Shown one piece after another: positions 1-5,865 of a DNA stretch of 5,924 bases. Every line of letters starts with the position of its first letter. Positions within the stretch are counted from its first letter, which is position 1. Origin of the DNA: Thermoplasmatota archaeon. GTDB lineage: Bacteria > Pseudomonadota > Gammaproteobacteria > Burkholderiales > Thiobacillaceae. The notes below the pieces were generated by a model that worked only from the letters and a program-made list of their open reading frames with translations, was not told the DNA's origin and did not search any database. Location of the stretch: positions 1 through 5,924 of the forward strand of contig JAMCVR010000104.1 in NCBI GenBank assembly GCA_023475455.1. The letters are read 5' to 3'. Made by a program: the position numbers and the translations under genes.

Positions 1-28
1 CAACCGCCGGCCGAGCGGCACGCCGGCC
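1..28. repeat. 28-bp near-identical segment shared by hpnD (edge) and hpnC
   Basis: Positions 1-28 match 396-423 at 27 of 28 bases: 1-19 are identical, base 20 differs (a versus g), 21-28 are identical, and similarity then ends. On the minus strand both encode AG(V/A)PLGRRL in the same reading phase, once in HpnD and once in HpnC. The offset is 395 bp. This may be the junction of a further tandem duplication whose other copy lies left of the window, or a chance or ancestral similarity between two homologous enzymes. Confidence 0.5.
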
Positions 29-240
29 GCAAACCGGCCGATTTCGGCGCGCCACCAGTCGAGCTTGGCTTCGGCCACCTGGCGCTCGCGACATTCGTCC
101 ACCACGTCGTCGAGTTCGCGGCACAGCGCGTAGAACGCGGTGATCGCGCGCCGCGCGTCCGGCGGCAGGAAGACGAAGCTGTAATAGAAGCTTGAGCCGC
201 TGGCGGCAGCGCGCTCCTGGCAGTACTGATGAGCGTCCAT
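1..240 (-). CDS. hpnD: HpnD, presqualene diphosphate synthase, N-terminal part (runs off the left edge)
   Basis: HpnD condenses two farnesyl diphosphates to presqualene diphosphate, the first step of the HpnC/D/E squalene route that feeds hopanoid synthesis. Only the first 80 codons are here, read from the ATG at 240-238. The protein begins MDAHQYC, has the SGSSFYYSF block (residues 14-22) and the first aspartate-rich motif DDVVDE (44-49) that binds Mg-diphosphate, then DWWRAEI (61-67), all typical of HpnD. It starts 2 nt after the hpnC stop, so the two genes are an operon and probably translationally coupled; no strong Shine-Dalgarno is visible. Oddity: the last visible residues, AGVPLGRRL (72-80), do not look like the GxPxHPV stretch I recall for this family but closely resemble HpnC residues 234-242. 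The gene may therefore be chimeric at the edge (see findings). Family call is firm; integrity is not. Confidence 0.85.
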   Translation of the reverse strand, partial: MDAHQYCQERAAASGSSFYYSFVFLPPDARRAITAFYALCRELDDVVDECRERQVAEAKLDWWRAEIGRFAAGVPLGRRL

Positions 241-242
241 AA

Positions 243-1049
243 TCAGAAGAGTCCGCGTGCGAGCATCGTGATCCAGTCTTTTTTTGCCAGCACTGGACGG
301 TTGTGGAACACGCAGCCGGGATCGGCGTGCAGCTTGCGCAGGATGGTTTCGCCGCCGAGAATGGTCACGCGCAGATCAAGGCCGATGCGCCCTTTCAACC
401 GCCGGCCGAGCGGCGCGCCGGCCTGCAATAGCTTGCGGGCGCGCTCGATCTGCTTGTGCAGCATCATGTGCCACAGGCCGCGCGTGTCGCCCTGGGCGAT
501 CTGCGTTTCGCTGACGCGATATGCGGCCAGTTCGTCCTGCGGCAGGTAGATGCGGCCCTTCCTGTAATCGACCGCGATGTCCTGCAGGAAGTTGATCAGT
601 TGCAGGCTGCTGCAGATGGCGTCGGAATAGGCCAGATGCCGCGGGTCGCGGTCGCCGTATAGGTGCAGCATCAGGCGTCCAACCGGGTTGGCCGAGCGCC
701 GGCAGTAATCCATGACTTCGACGAAGCTGGCGTAGCGGGTCTTTTCCACGTCCTGTGCAAACGCCGACAACAAGTCGCGGAACGGGGCGAGCGGGACGGC
801 GTACTCGCGGATCGCGGCAGCGAGCGGCACAAAAACAGGATGGGTCGATGGCTCGCCGCGTTCGATGCGGTCCAGTTCGGCGTGATACGCCGCCAGCTGG
901 GCCAGCCGCTCGGCCGGCGGCGCGTCGCCTTCGTCTGCAATGTCGTCCGCGCTGCGGGCAAACCGGTAAATGGCTTCGACCGGCCGGCGCAGCCGCTTGG
1001 GCAGCAGCCAGGACGCGACGGGGAAGTTTTCGTAGTGATCGACCGGCAC
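243..1049 (-). CDS. hpnC: HpnC, hydroxysqualene synthase of the squalene/hopanoid pathway
   Basis: HpnC converts presqualene diphosphate to hydroxysqualene, which HpnE reduces to squalene. It belongs to the squalene/phytoene synthase family (all-alpha isoprenoid fold). Visible marks, numbered from the upstream ATG at 1121: VDHYENFPVASWLLP (27-41), first Asp motif DDIAD (59-63), YCRRSANPVGRL (139-150), and second Asp motif QDIAVD (180-185) followed by KGRIYLP. The open frame extends to ATG 1121 (292 aa), but its first 24 residues do not resemble the family, and a TATAAT box on this strand (1129-1124) would place transcription start inside them. I therefore prefer the GTG at 1049, giving 268 aa that begin MPVDHYENF; no clear ribosome site supports either. 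The stop (245-243) is 2 nt before hpnD. This copy is intact. Its 5' part (from 721 up) is repeated in the 654-bp tandem duplication. Product firm, start uncertain. Confidence 0.88.
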   Translation of the reverse strand: MPVDHYENFPVASWLLPKRLRRPVEAIYRFARSADDIADEGDAPPAERLAQLAAYHAELDRIERGEPSTHPVFVPLAAAIREYAVPLAPFRDLLSAFAQDVEKTRYASFVEVMDYCRRSANPVGRLMLHLYGDRDPRHLAYSDAICSSLQLINFLQDIAVDYRKGRIYLPQDELAAYRVSETQIAQGDTRGLWHMMLHKQIERARKLLQAGAPLGRRLKGRIGLDLRVTILGGETILRKLHADPGCVFHNRPVLAKKDWITMLARGLF

Positions 1050-1120
1050 CGGCAACAAAAAACGGAATGGGAATAATGACTTAGGCAGGATGCCGGGTGG
1101 GCTTGGGTGACAGCATCGCA

Positions 1121-1150
1121 TTGATTATATTACACTTATCGGTCGATAGT
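1121..1150 (+). promoter_or_regulatory. Possible promoter of tRNA-Leu copy 1
   Basis: TTGATT (1121-1126) and GATAGT (1145-1150) are separated by 18 nt and would start transcription about 8 nt before the mature tRNA at 1165. The match to sigma-70 consensus is moderate. It overlaps the hpnC -10 box on the other strand, so the two divergent promoters may compete. An identical copy lies at 1775-1804. Confidence 0.35.
1124..1129 (-). promoter_or_regulatory. Possible -10 box for hpnC-hpnD
   Basis: The minus strand reads TATAAT here, a perfect sigma-70 -10 hexamer, but no good -35 box lies 16-18 nt upstream. If used, transcription would start near 1117, below the ATG at 1121, which supports the GTG start of hpnC at 1049. 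An identical copy lies at 1778-1783. Confidence 0.35.
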
Positions 1151-1164
1151 TTTGCGGCCAAGCC

Positions 1165-1249
<85 letters not shown>

Positions 1250-1298
1250 TCGGTTTTTTGCCTTTCACTCCTCCTCAATTCAGCCAGGAAGTATTTTG

Positions 1299-1380
1299 AT
1301 GCAAGCAAATCTTGAAGTTCTCGAAGGACTGGTTCGGCGCCTGGACATCAGCGTTCCCATGGACCAGCTGGAAAACGAAG
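1299..1380 (+). pseudogene. tig: Truncated 5' copy of tig (27 codons) made by the 654-bp duplication
   Basis: It carries the same ribosome site (AGGAAG, 1286-1291, 7 nt before ATG 1299) and first 27 codons as the longer tig at 1953. It then runs into sequence antisense to hpnC at the junction. The frame stays open to the stop at 1728-1730, so a 143-residue chimera (27 trigger-factor residues plus 116 meaningless ones) could in principle be translated. It lacks the ribosome-docking GFRxGKxP motif, so it cannot act as trigger factor. I read it as a by-product of the duplication rather than a gene. Confidence 0.85.
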
Positions 1381-1703
1381 CTGGCGTAGCGGGTCTTTTC
1401 CACGTCCTGTGCAAACGCCGACAACAAGTCGCGGAACGGGGCGAGCGGGACGGCGTACTCGCGGATCGCGGCAGCGAGCGGCACAAAAACAGGATGGGTC
1501 GATGGCTCGCCGCGTTCGATGCGGTCCAGTTCGGCGTGATACGCCGCCAGCTGGGCCAGCCGCTCGGCCGGCGGCGCGTCGCCTTCGTCTGCAATGTCGT
1601 CCGCGCTGCGGGCAAACCGGTAAATGGCTTCGACCGGCCGGCGCAGCCGCTTGGGCAGCAGCCAGGACGCGACGGGGAAGTTTTCGTAGTGATCGACCGG
1701 CAC
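1375..1703 (-). pseudogene. hpnC: Truncated 5' fragment of hpnC in duplication copy 2
   Basis: This repeats hpnC from its start (GTG 1703, or ATG 1775) down to the junction, about 133 residues in the long numbering. It includes the first Asp motif DDIAD but loses the second motif (QDIAVD) and all C-terminal helices, so it cannot be active. The frame continues 33 residues into antisense tig to a stop at 1275. Its promoter region is duplicated too, so a transcript from here would run antisense through the first tig fragment and tRNA-Leu copy 1 before reaching the intact hpnC. Confidence 0.85.
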
Positions 1704-1774
1704 CGGCAACAAAAAACGGAATGGGAATAATGACTTAGGCAGGATGCCGGGTGGGCTTGGGTGACAGCATCGCA

Positions 1775-1804
1775 TTGATTATATTACACTTATCGGTCGA
1801 TAGT
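1775..1804 (+). promoter_or_regulatory. Possible promoter of tRNA-Leu copy 2 and tig
   Basis: This is the duplicate of 1121-1150: TTGATT (1775-1780), 18-nt spacer, GATAGT (1799-1804). It is the copy physically joined to the long tig gene. No separate promoter is evident between tRNA-Leu and tig, so the tRNA and tig-clpP-clpX may share a transcript; this is inference. Confidence 0.35.
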
Positions 1805-1818
1805 TTTGCGGCCAAGCC

Positions 1819-1903
<85 letters not shown>

Positions 1904-2171
1904 TCGGTTTTTTGCCTTTCACTCCTCCTCAATTCAGCCAGGAAGTATTTTGATGCAAGCAAATCTTGAAGTTCTCGAAGGACTGGTTCGGCGCCTGGAC
2001 ATCAGCGTTCCCATGGACCAGCTGGAAAACGAAGTGCAAAGCCGCCTCAAGCGGCTGGCACGCAACGTCAAGATGGACGGGTTCCGTCCCGGCAAGGCGC
2101 CTTTGAGCGCGGTGGCACGTCAGCACGGCGCCGGCGTGCGCCAGGAAGTGCTGGGAGAGACCCTGCAGACC

Positions 2172-2367
2172 CGCTTTGGCGAGGCGGTGCAGGCTCACCA
2201 GTTGAAGATTGCGGGCTATCCGCGCTTCGAACCGAAAGCCGGGCAGGCCGCTGCCATGGAAATGACGTTCAGCGCCAGCTTCGAGGTCTATCCTGAGGTC
2301 AAGATCGACGACCTGAGCAACGGCAAGATCAGCCGTCCCGTCGTGAACGTGGGCGACGCTGAGGTGT
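2172..2367. repeat. 196-bp direct tandem duplication inside tig, copy 1
   Basis: Repeated at once as 2368-2563 with no difference seen by eye. Only CG (2172-2173, 2368-2369, 2564-2565) is shared at the boundaries, so the junction has 2 bp of homology at most. The unit encodes the end of the ribosome-binding domain of trigger factor. Its length of 65 codons plus 1 nt shifts the reading frame. Confidence 0.95.
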
Positions 2368-2563
2368 CGCTTTGGCGAGGCGGTGCAGGCTCACCAGTTG
2401 AAGATTGCGGGCTATCCGCGCTTCGAACCGAAAGCCGGGCAGGCCGCTGCCATGGAAATGACGTTCAGCGCCAGCTTCGAGGTCTATCCTGAGGTCAAGA
2501 TCGACGACCTGAGCAACGGCAAGATCAGCCGTCCCGTCGTGAACGTGGGCGACGCTGAGGTGT
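2368..2563. repeat. 196-bp direct tandem duplication inside tig, copy 2
   Basis: Second copy of 2172-2367. It is in frame with the downstream two-thirds of tig, whereas the first copy is in frame with the start codon. Confidence 0.95.
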
Positions 2564-3446
2564 CGAAGACGCTGGAAGTGCTGCAGAAGCAGCGCCGCAC
2601 CTTCGAATCCACCGATCGGGCCGCAGCGGAAGGCGACCTGGTCAAATTCGATTATCAGGGCACGGTCGATGGCGTGCCGTTCGAAGGCGGCAAGGGCGAA
2701 GACTTCGCCGCGGTGATCGGCGAAGGCCGTCTGCTGAAGGACTTCGAGCAGAACCTGGCCGGCCTCAAGGCCGGCGACAGCAAGGGTTTCGATCTGACCT
2801 TTCCGGCCGACTACGCGGCTAAGGAACTCGCCGGCAAGGCCGCGCATTTCGAGGTGCAGGTGAAGGACGTGCAGGCGCCCGTGCTGCCGCCGGTGGACAC
2901 GGAATTTGCCAAGGCGCTGGGCGTGGAGGACGGCGACGTGGAAAAGCTCAAGGCCGAGGTGAAGTCCAACCTGGAGCGCGAAGTCAAACGTCGCGTGCAG
3001 ACGAAACTGAAAGAGCAGGCGATGGAGTTGCTGCTGCAGAAAAGCACGCTGGACCTGCCGCATAGCCTGGTGGCGATGGAAACCGACCGCCTGCTGAAAA
3101 TGACCGAAGCGGACATGCAGTCGCGCGGGGTTCAGACCATGAAGCTTTCGGCCGATATGTTTACTGGACAGGCCGAACGTCGCGTGCGTCTTGGATTGAT
3201 CCTGGCCGAGATCGTGCAGGCGCACAAGCTCACGGCCCGGCCCGAGCAGATTCGCAGCCTGATCCAGGAGCAGGCGCAGAGCTACGAGGAGCCCGAACAG
3301 GTGGTGCAGTGGTACTACCAGAGCCCGGAACGGATGCGGGAGATCGAGTCCCTGGCGCTGGAAGAGAATGTGGTAGCATGGGTCGCAGGTCAGGCGCAAG
3401 TGGAAGACGTGCCAACCGCTTTTGAAGAATTGATGGGACGTGCCTG

Positions 3447-4103
3447 ATGGTTATGGACTTTGAACGCGCTGCTATTAACTCTCGGGCTATCGAGCCCCAG
3501 GGTCTGGGGCTGGTGCCCATGGTCGTCGAGCAAAGCGGCCGTGGCGAACGCGCCTACGACATCTACTCGCGCCTGCTCAAGGAGCGGGTGATTTTCCTGG
3601 TCGGCCCGGTGAACGACGCGACGGCCAATCTGGTCGTGGCGCAAATGCTGTTCCTGGAATCGGAAAACCCCGACAAGGACATCTACTTCTACATCAACTC
3701 GCCCGGCGGTTCGGTTTCGGCCGGGCTGGCGATCTACGACACCATGCAGTTCGTCAAGCCGGACGTGTCGACGCTCTGTATCGGCCAGGCGGCCAGCATG
3801 GGCGCGTTCCTGCTGACCGCGGGCGCCAAGGGCAAGCGCTACAGCCTGCCCAACTCGCGCATGATGATCCACCAGCCGCTGGGCGGCTTCCAGGGGCAGG
3901 CGTCGGACATCGAAATCCACGCCAAGGAAATCCTCTATCTGAAAGCACGCCTCAACGACATGCTGGCCAAGCACACCGGTCAGAGCATGGAAGCGATCGA
4001 GCGCGACACCGATCGCGACAACTTCATGAGCGCGGACGAATCGGTGAACTACGGGCTGATCGACAAGGTGCTGACCAGCCGCAACGAAGCATCAGGCAAT
4101 TAA
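3447..4103 (+). CDS. clpP: ClpP, ATP-dependent Clp protease proteolytic subunit
   Basis: ClpP is the cytoplasmic tetradecameric serine peptidase that degrades proteins unfolded by ClpX or ClpA. The 218-aa protein has the full catalytic triad: Ser117 in GQAASMGA, His142 in MMIHQPLGG and Asp191 in TDRDNF. Their spacing (25 and 49) equals that of E. coli ClpP. The oxyanion-side segment [12 protein letters not shown] (82-93) is also present. The first ~20 residues are probably a propeptide removed by self-cleavage, as in the family. ATG 3447 overlaps the tig stop (TGATG), suggesting translational coupling; ATG 3453 two codons later is an alternative start. clpX follows 13 nt after the stop. The gene shows no damage. 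If tig translation really ends early at 2492, coupling to clpP could suffer unless the downstream tig frame is translated. Confidence 0.97.
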   Translation: MVMDFERAAINSRAIEPQGLGLVPMVVEQSGRGERAYDIYSRLLKERVIFLVGPVNDATANLVVAQMLFLESENPDKDIYFYINSPGGSVSAGLAIYDTMQFVKPDVSTLCIGQAASMGAFLLTAGAKGKRYSLPNSRMMIHQPLGGFQGQASDIEIHAKEILYLKARLNDMLAKHTGQSMEAIERDTDRDNFMSADESVNYGLIDKVLTSRNEASGN

Positions 4104-4116
4104 GCAAGGAACTGGC

Positions 4117-5388
4117 ATGGCGGACAAAGGCTCGGGCGACAAACTTCTTTACTGCTCCTTCTGCGGCAAGAGCCAGCACGAGGTGCGCAAGCTGATTGCC
4201 GGGCCGTCGGTATTCATCTGCGATGAATGCGTCGAGTTGTGCAACGACATCATCCGCGAGGAAATCCAGCAGGCCGACAGCCAGAAGGGCGCCAGCTCCG
4301 ATCTGCCGACACCGCACGAAATCGCCGGCATTCTCGACCAGTACGTAATCGGTCAGGCCCAGGCGAAAAAAGCGCTGGCGGTTGCGGTCTACAACCATTA
4401 CAAGCGTCTGCGCAGCAATTCGGGCAGCGGCGACGTCGAACTGGCGAAGAGCAACATCCTGCTGATCGGGCCGACCGGTTCGGGCAAGACCCTGCTGGCG
4501 CAGACGCTGGCGCGCCTCTTGAACGTGCCCTTCGTGATTGCCGACGCCACCACGCTGACCGAAGCCGGCTATGTCGGCGAGGATGTCGAGAACATCATCC
4601 AGAAGCTGCTGCAGAAGTGCGATTACGACGTCGACAAGGCCAAGCAGGGCATTGTCTACATTGACGAAATCGACAAGATTTCGCGCAAGGCCGACAACCC
4701 CTCGATCACCCGCGACGTGTCGGGAGAAGGCGTGCAGCAGGCGCTGCTGAAGCTGATCGAAGGCACCACCGCCTCGGTTCCGCCGCAGGGCGGGCGCAAG
4801 CACCCGAACCAGGAATTCGTCCAGGTCGACACCAGCAACATCCTGTTCATTTGCGGGGGCGCGTTCAGCGGGCTGGAAAAGGTCATCCGCGGCCGCACCG
4901 AAAAAGGCGGCATCGGCTTCGGCGCTCAGGTCAAGAACGTCGACGAGACCAAGCGCGATGTCGAGCTGCTGCACCAGGTCGAGCCCGAAGATCTCATCAA
5001 ATATGGGTTGATCCCGGAATTTGTCGGGCGTTTGCCGGTTGTTGCAACTTTGGACGAACTGGATGAAGCTGCGCTGGTGCAAATCCTGACCGAGCCGAAG
5101 AATGCGCTGACCAAACAGTTCGTCAAGCTCTTCAAGATGGAAGGGGTCGAACTCGAATTCCGCGAGGATGCGCTCAACGCCATCGCCAAGCGCGCGCTGG
5201 CGCGCCGCACCGGCGCGCGCGGCCTGCGTTCGATCATCGAACACGCCCTGCTCGACACCATGTACGACCTGCCTTCCCTCAAGGGCGTCAGCAAGGTGGT
5301 GGTGGACAACGGCCTGATCAGCGGCGACGGCAAGCCCTTGCTGATCTACTCCGACCAGGGCGAGCAGCCGCTGGCTGCCGGCGCCTGA
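4117..5388 (+). CDS. clpX: ClpX, AAA+ unfoldase subunit of the Clp protease
   Basis: ClpX is the hexameric ATPase that recognises tagged substrates, unfolds them and threads them into ClpP. The 423-aa protein is complete. It shows a zinc-binding domain with Cys13, Cys16, Cys35 and Cys38; Walker A GPTGSGKT (118-125); pore loop GYVGE (151-155); Walker B IVYIDEID (179-186); the RKH loop (227-229); the ClpP-docking loop IGF (266-268); an arginine finger in GRLPV (Arg305); and sensor 2 GARGLR (366-371). ATG 4117 follows AAGGA (4106-4110), 13 nt after clpP, so clpP-clpX form one operon, matching their shared machine. The last 39 codons (from 5272) are repeated downstream in a 296-bp tandem duplication, but this upstream copy is intact and ends at the TGA at 5386-5388. 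Confidence 0.97.
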   Translation: MADKGSGDKLLYCSFCGKSQHEVRKLIAGPSVFICDECVELCNDIIREEIQQADSQKGASSDLPTPHEIAGILDQYVIGQAQAKKALAVAVYNHYKRLRSNSGSGDVELAKSNILLIGPTGSGKTLLAQTLARLLNVPFVIADATTLTEAGYVGEDVENIIQKLLQKCDYDVDKAKQGIVYIDEIDKISRKADNPSITRDVSGEGVQQALLKLIEGTTASVPPQGGRKHPNQEFVQVDTSNILFICGGAFSGLEKVIRGRTEKGGIGFGAQVKNVDETKRDVELLHQVEPEDLIKYGLIPEFVGRLPVVATLDELDEAALVQILTEPKNALTKQFVKLFKMEGVELEFREDALNAIAKRALARRTGARGLRSIIEHALLDTMYDLPSLKGVSKVVVDNGLISGDGKPLLIYSDQGEQPLAAGA

Positions 5389-5397
5389 ACCGGAATG

Positions 5398-5418
5398 GCT
5401 GACGGGGAACCTGTCAGC
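5398..5418 (+). other. Hairpin just after clpX
   Basis: GCTGAC (5398-5403) pairs with GTCAGC (5413-5418), extended inward by GGG/CCT (one G-U) to a 9-bp stem with loop GAA. It begins 10 nt after the clpX stop and has no T-run, so it may protect the mRNA 3' end or form part of the termination region rather than terminate alone. Its left arm shares an 11-bp direct repeat (5397-5407 with 5433-5443) with the following hairpin. Copy at 5694-5714. Confidence 0.5.
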
Positions 5419-5430
5419 GCCGACCCTGAT

Positions 5431-5456
5431 GGGGCTGACGGGGCCTCAGCCCTCTT
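5431..5456 (+). terminator. Likely terminator of the tig-clpP-clpX operon
   Basis: GGGCTGA (5432-5438) and TCAGCCC (5446-5452) form a perfect 7-bp GC-rich stem with loop CGGGGCC, followed by only a weak T-rich tail (TCTT). The hairpin is convincing; the poor T-run means termination may be partial. The tail merges with the -35 element of the promoter that follows. Confidence 0.55.
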
Positions 5457-5481
5457 GAATTCCAAGCTGTGCCCCCCAACT
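5454..5481 (+). promoter_or_regulatory. Sigma-32 (heat-shock)-like promoter, copy 1
   Basis: CTTGAAT (5454-5460), a 13-nt spacer and CCCCAACT (5474-5481) match the RpoH consensus CTTGAAA / CCCCATnT at 6 of 7 positions and at 6 of the 7 defined positions of the second element. The position upstream of a probable lon, a classic heat-shock gene, supports it. Because of the duplication this copy now reads through the clpX 3' fragment first. A sigma-70 reading (TTGAAT with TATAGA) has a 20-nt spacer and is less likely. Confidence 0.55.
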
Positions 5482-5486
5482 ATAGA

Positions 5487-5555
5487 GGAGCGTGGTTGTT
5501 GCCGATTGATCGGCTTTACAACCACGGCCTACCCCTTGCGGGTGGAGCGTGGTTG
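5487..5555 (+). promoter_or_regulatory. Leader RNA with two mutually exclusive hairpins, copy 1
   Basis: Hairpin A pairs 5491-5499 (CGTGGTTGT) with 5518-5526 (ACAACCACG), with an inner GCCGA/TCGGC stem. Hairpin B pairs the same middle arm (5519-5526) with 5548-5555 (CGTGGTTG), with an inner CTACCC/GGGTGG stem (5529-5534 with 5540-5545). They cannot both form. The outer arms belong to a 12-bp direct repeat, GGAGCGTGGTTG (5487-5498 and 5544-5555). No T-run follows, so it is not a simple terminator. Confidence 0.5.
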
Positions 5556-5567
5556 AAATGCCCGCAT

Positions 5568-5684
5568 CCTTCCCTCAAGGGCGTCAGCAAGGTGGTGGTG
5601 GACAACGGCCTGATCAGCGGCGACGGCAAGCCCTTGCTGATCTACTCCGACCAGGGCGAGCAGCCGCTGGCTGCCGGCGCCTGA
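5568..5684 (+). pseudogene. clpX: Duplicated 3' fragment of clpX (about 39 codons)
   Basis: This repeats the last ClpX residues, from the [13 protein letters not shown] segment to the C-terminal LAAGA and the TGA at 5682-5684. It has no start codon or ribosome site of its own. The frame is open back to a GTG at 5469, giving a possible 71-aa chimera of spacer and ClpX tail without functional meaning. It is the left portion of the second copy of the 296-bp duplication and lacks every ATPase motif. Confidence 0.85.
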
Positions 5685-5693
5685 ACCGGAATG

Positions 5694-5714
5694 GCTGACG
5701 GGGAACCTGTCAGC
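5694..5714 (+). other. Hairpin after the clpX fragment (duplicate of 5398-5418)
   Basis: GCTGAC (5694-5699) pairs with GTCAGC (5709-5714), identical to the hairpin after the intact clpX. It now lies in the transcript of promoter copy 1. Confidence 0.5.
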
Positions 5715-5726
5715 GCCGACCCTGAT

Positions 5727-5752
5727 GGGGCTGACGGGGCCTCAGCCCTCTT
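5727..5752 (+). terminator. Terminator-like hairpin, duplicate copy
   Basis: GGGCTGA (5728-5734) pairs with TCAGCCC (5742-5748), identical to the element at 5431-5456. In the duplicated layout it would also stop transcripts begun at the first heat-shock-like promoter. Confidence 0.55.
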
Positions 5753-5777
5753 GAATTCCAAGCTGTGCCCCCCAACT
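5750..5777 (+). promoter_or_regulatory. Sigma-32 (heat-shock)-like promoter, copy 2, directly upstream of the next gene
   Basis: CTTGAAT (5750-5756), a 13-nt spacer and CCCCAACT (5770-5777). This is the copy positioned to drive the gene starting at 5891 or 5894. Expected transcription start is about 5784, giving a leader of roughly 107 nt whose first bases are the GGAGCGTGGTTG repeat. Confidence 0.55.
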
Positions 5778-5782
5778 ATAGA

Positions 5783-5851
5783 GGAGCGTGGTTGTTGCCG
5801 ATTGATCGGCTTTACAACCACGGCCTACCCCTTGCGGGTGGAGCGTGGTTG
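5783..5851 (+). promoter_or_regulatory. Leader RNA with two mutually exclusive hairpins, copy 2
   Basis: Same as 5487-5555. Hairpin A pairs 5787-5795 with 5814-5822; hairpin B pairs 5815-5822 with 5844-5851. This copy lies at the 5' end of the predicted leader of the downstream gene. The choice between A and B could affect stability or translation; that role is inference. Confidence 0.5.
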
Positions 5852-5865
5852 AAATGCCCGCATCC

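Larger units (their letters stand above)
1953..3447 (+). pseudogene. tig: Trigger factor gene tig, frameshifted by an internal 196-bp duplication
   Basis: Trigger factor is the ribosome-bound chaperone and peptidyl-prolyl isomerase that meets nascent chains at the exit tunnel. ATG 1953 follows AGGAAG at 1940-1945. The N domain with the ribosome-docking motif GFRPGKAP (43-50) is intact to S139. There a 196-bp tandem duplication (not a multiple of 3) shifts the frame, adding 40 foreign residues to a stop at 2490-2492, a 179-aa product. The rest is open from GTG 2383 to the TGA at 3445-3447: the FKBP-like isomerase domain (about native residues 150-242, starting near EGDLVKFDYQG) and the C-terminal chaperone arms. 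Removing one 196-bp copy gives 432 codons, the same length as E. coli Tig. As written the gene is split; if the duplication is an artefact it is intact. E. coli tolerates loss of tig, so a real break would be survivable. The stop overlaps the clpP start by 1 nt. Confidence 0.9.
5272..5567. repeat. 296-bp direct tandem duplication, copy 1 (clpX 3' end and spacer)
   Basis: Repeated at once as 5568-5863 with no difference seen by eye. It contains the last clpX codons, two hairpins, a heat-shock-like promoter and most of the next gene's leader. The junction lies in CCTTCCCTCAA (5568-5578); the matching site before the next gene is CCTTTCCTCAA (5864-5874), 10 of 11 bases. The base at 5572 is the clpX type, which puts the crossover in the first CCTT. 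Confidence 0.95.
5568..5863. repeat. 296-bp direct tandem duplication, copy 2
   Basis: Second copy of 5272-5567. It carries the promoter and leader copy that directly precede the next gene, so that gene's upstream control region is complete despite the duplication. Confidence 0.95.

Noticed and set aside
663..1076. Plus-strand frame opposite hpnC
   Set aside because: Shadow of hpnC. Its repetition downstream is explained by the 654-bp duplication, not by a conserved gene family.
1254..1259. Run of six T after tRNA-Leu as an intrinsic terminator (also 1908-1913)
   Set aside because: No dedicated GC-rich stem precedes it apart from the tRNA itself, so read-through into tig is equally likely.
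2329..3399. 356-codon minus-strand frame opposite tig
   Set aside because: Antisense shadow of tig; the composition is a mirror of the trigger factor codons and there is no ribosome site or context.
4024..5244. 406-codon open frame on the minus strand opposite clpP/clpX
   Set aside because: It lies opposite clear clpP and clpX coding sequence with all catalytic motifs; long antisense frames are expected in high-GC genes, and its translation resembles no family I know.
5469..5684. 71-codon open frame as a small protein gene
   Set aside because: It is spacer sequence fused to the duplicated ClpX tail, starts at a GTG without a ribosome site, and exists only because of the 296-bp duplication.
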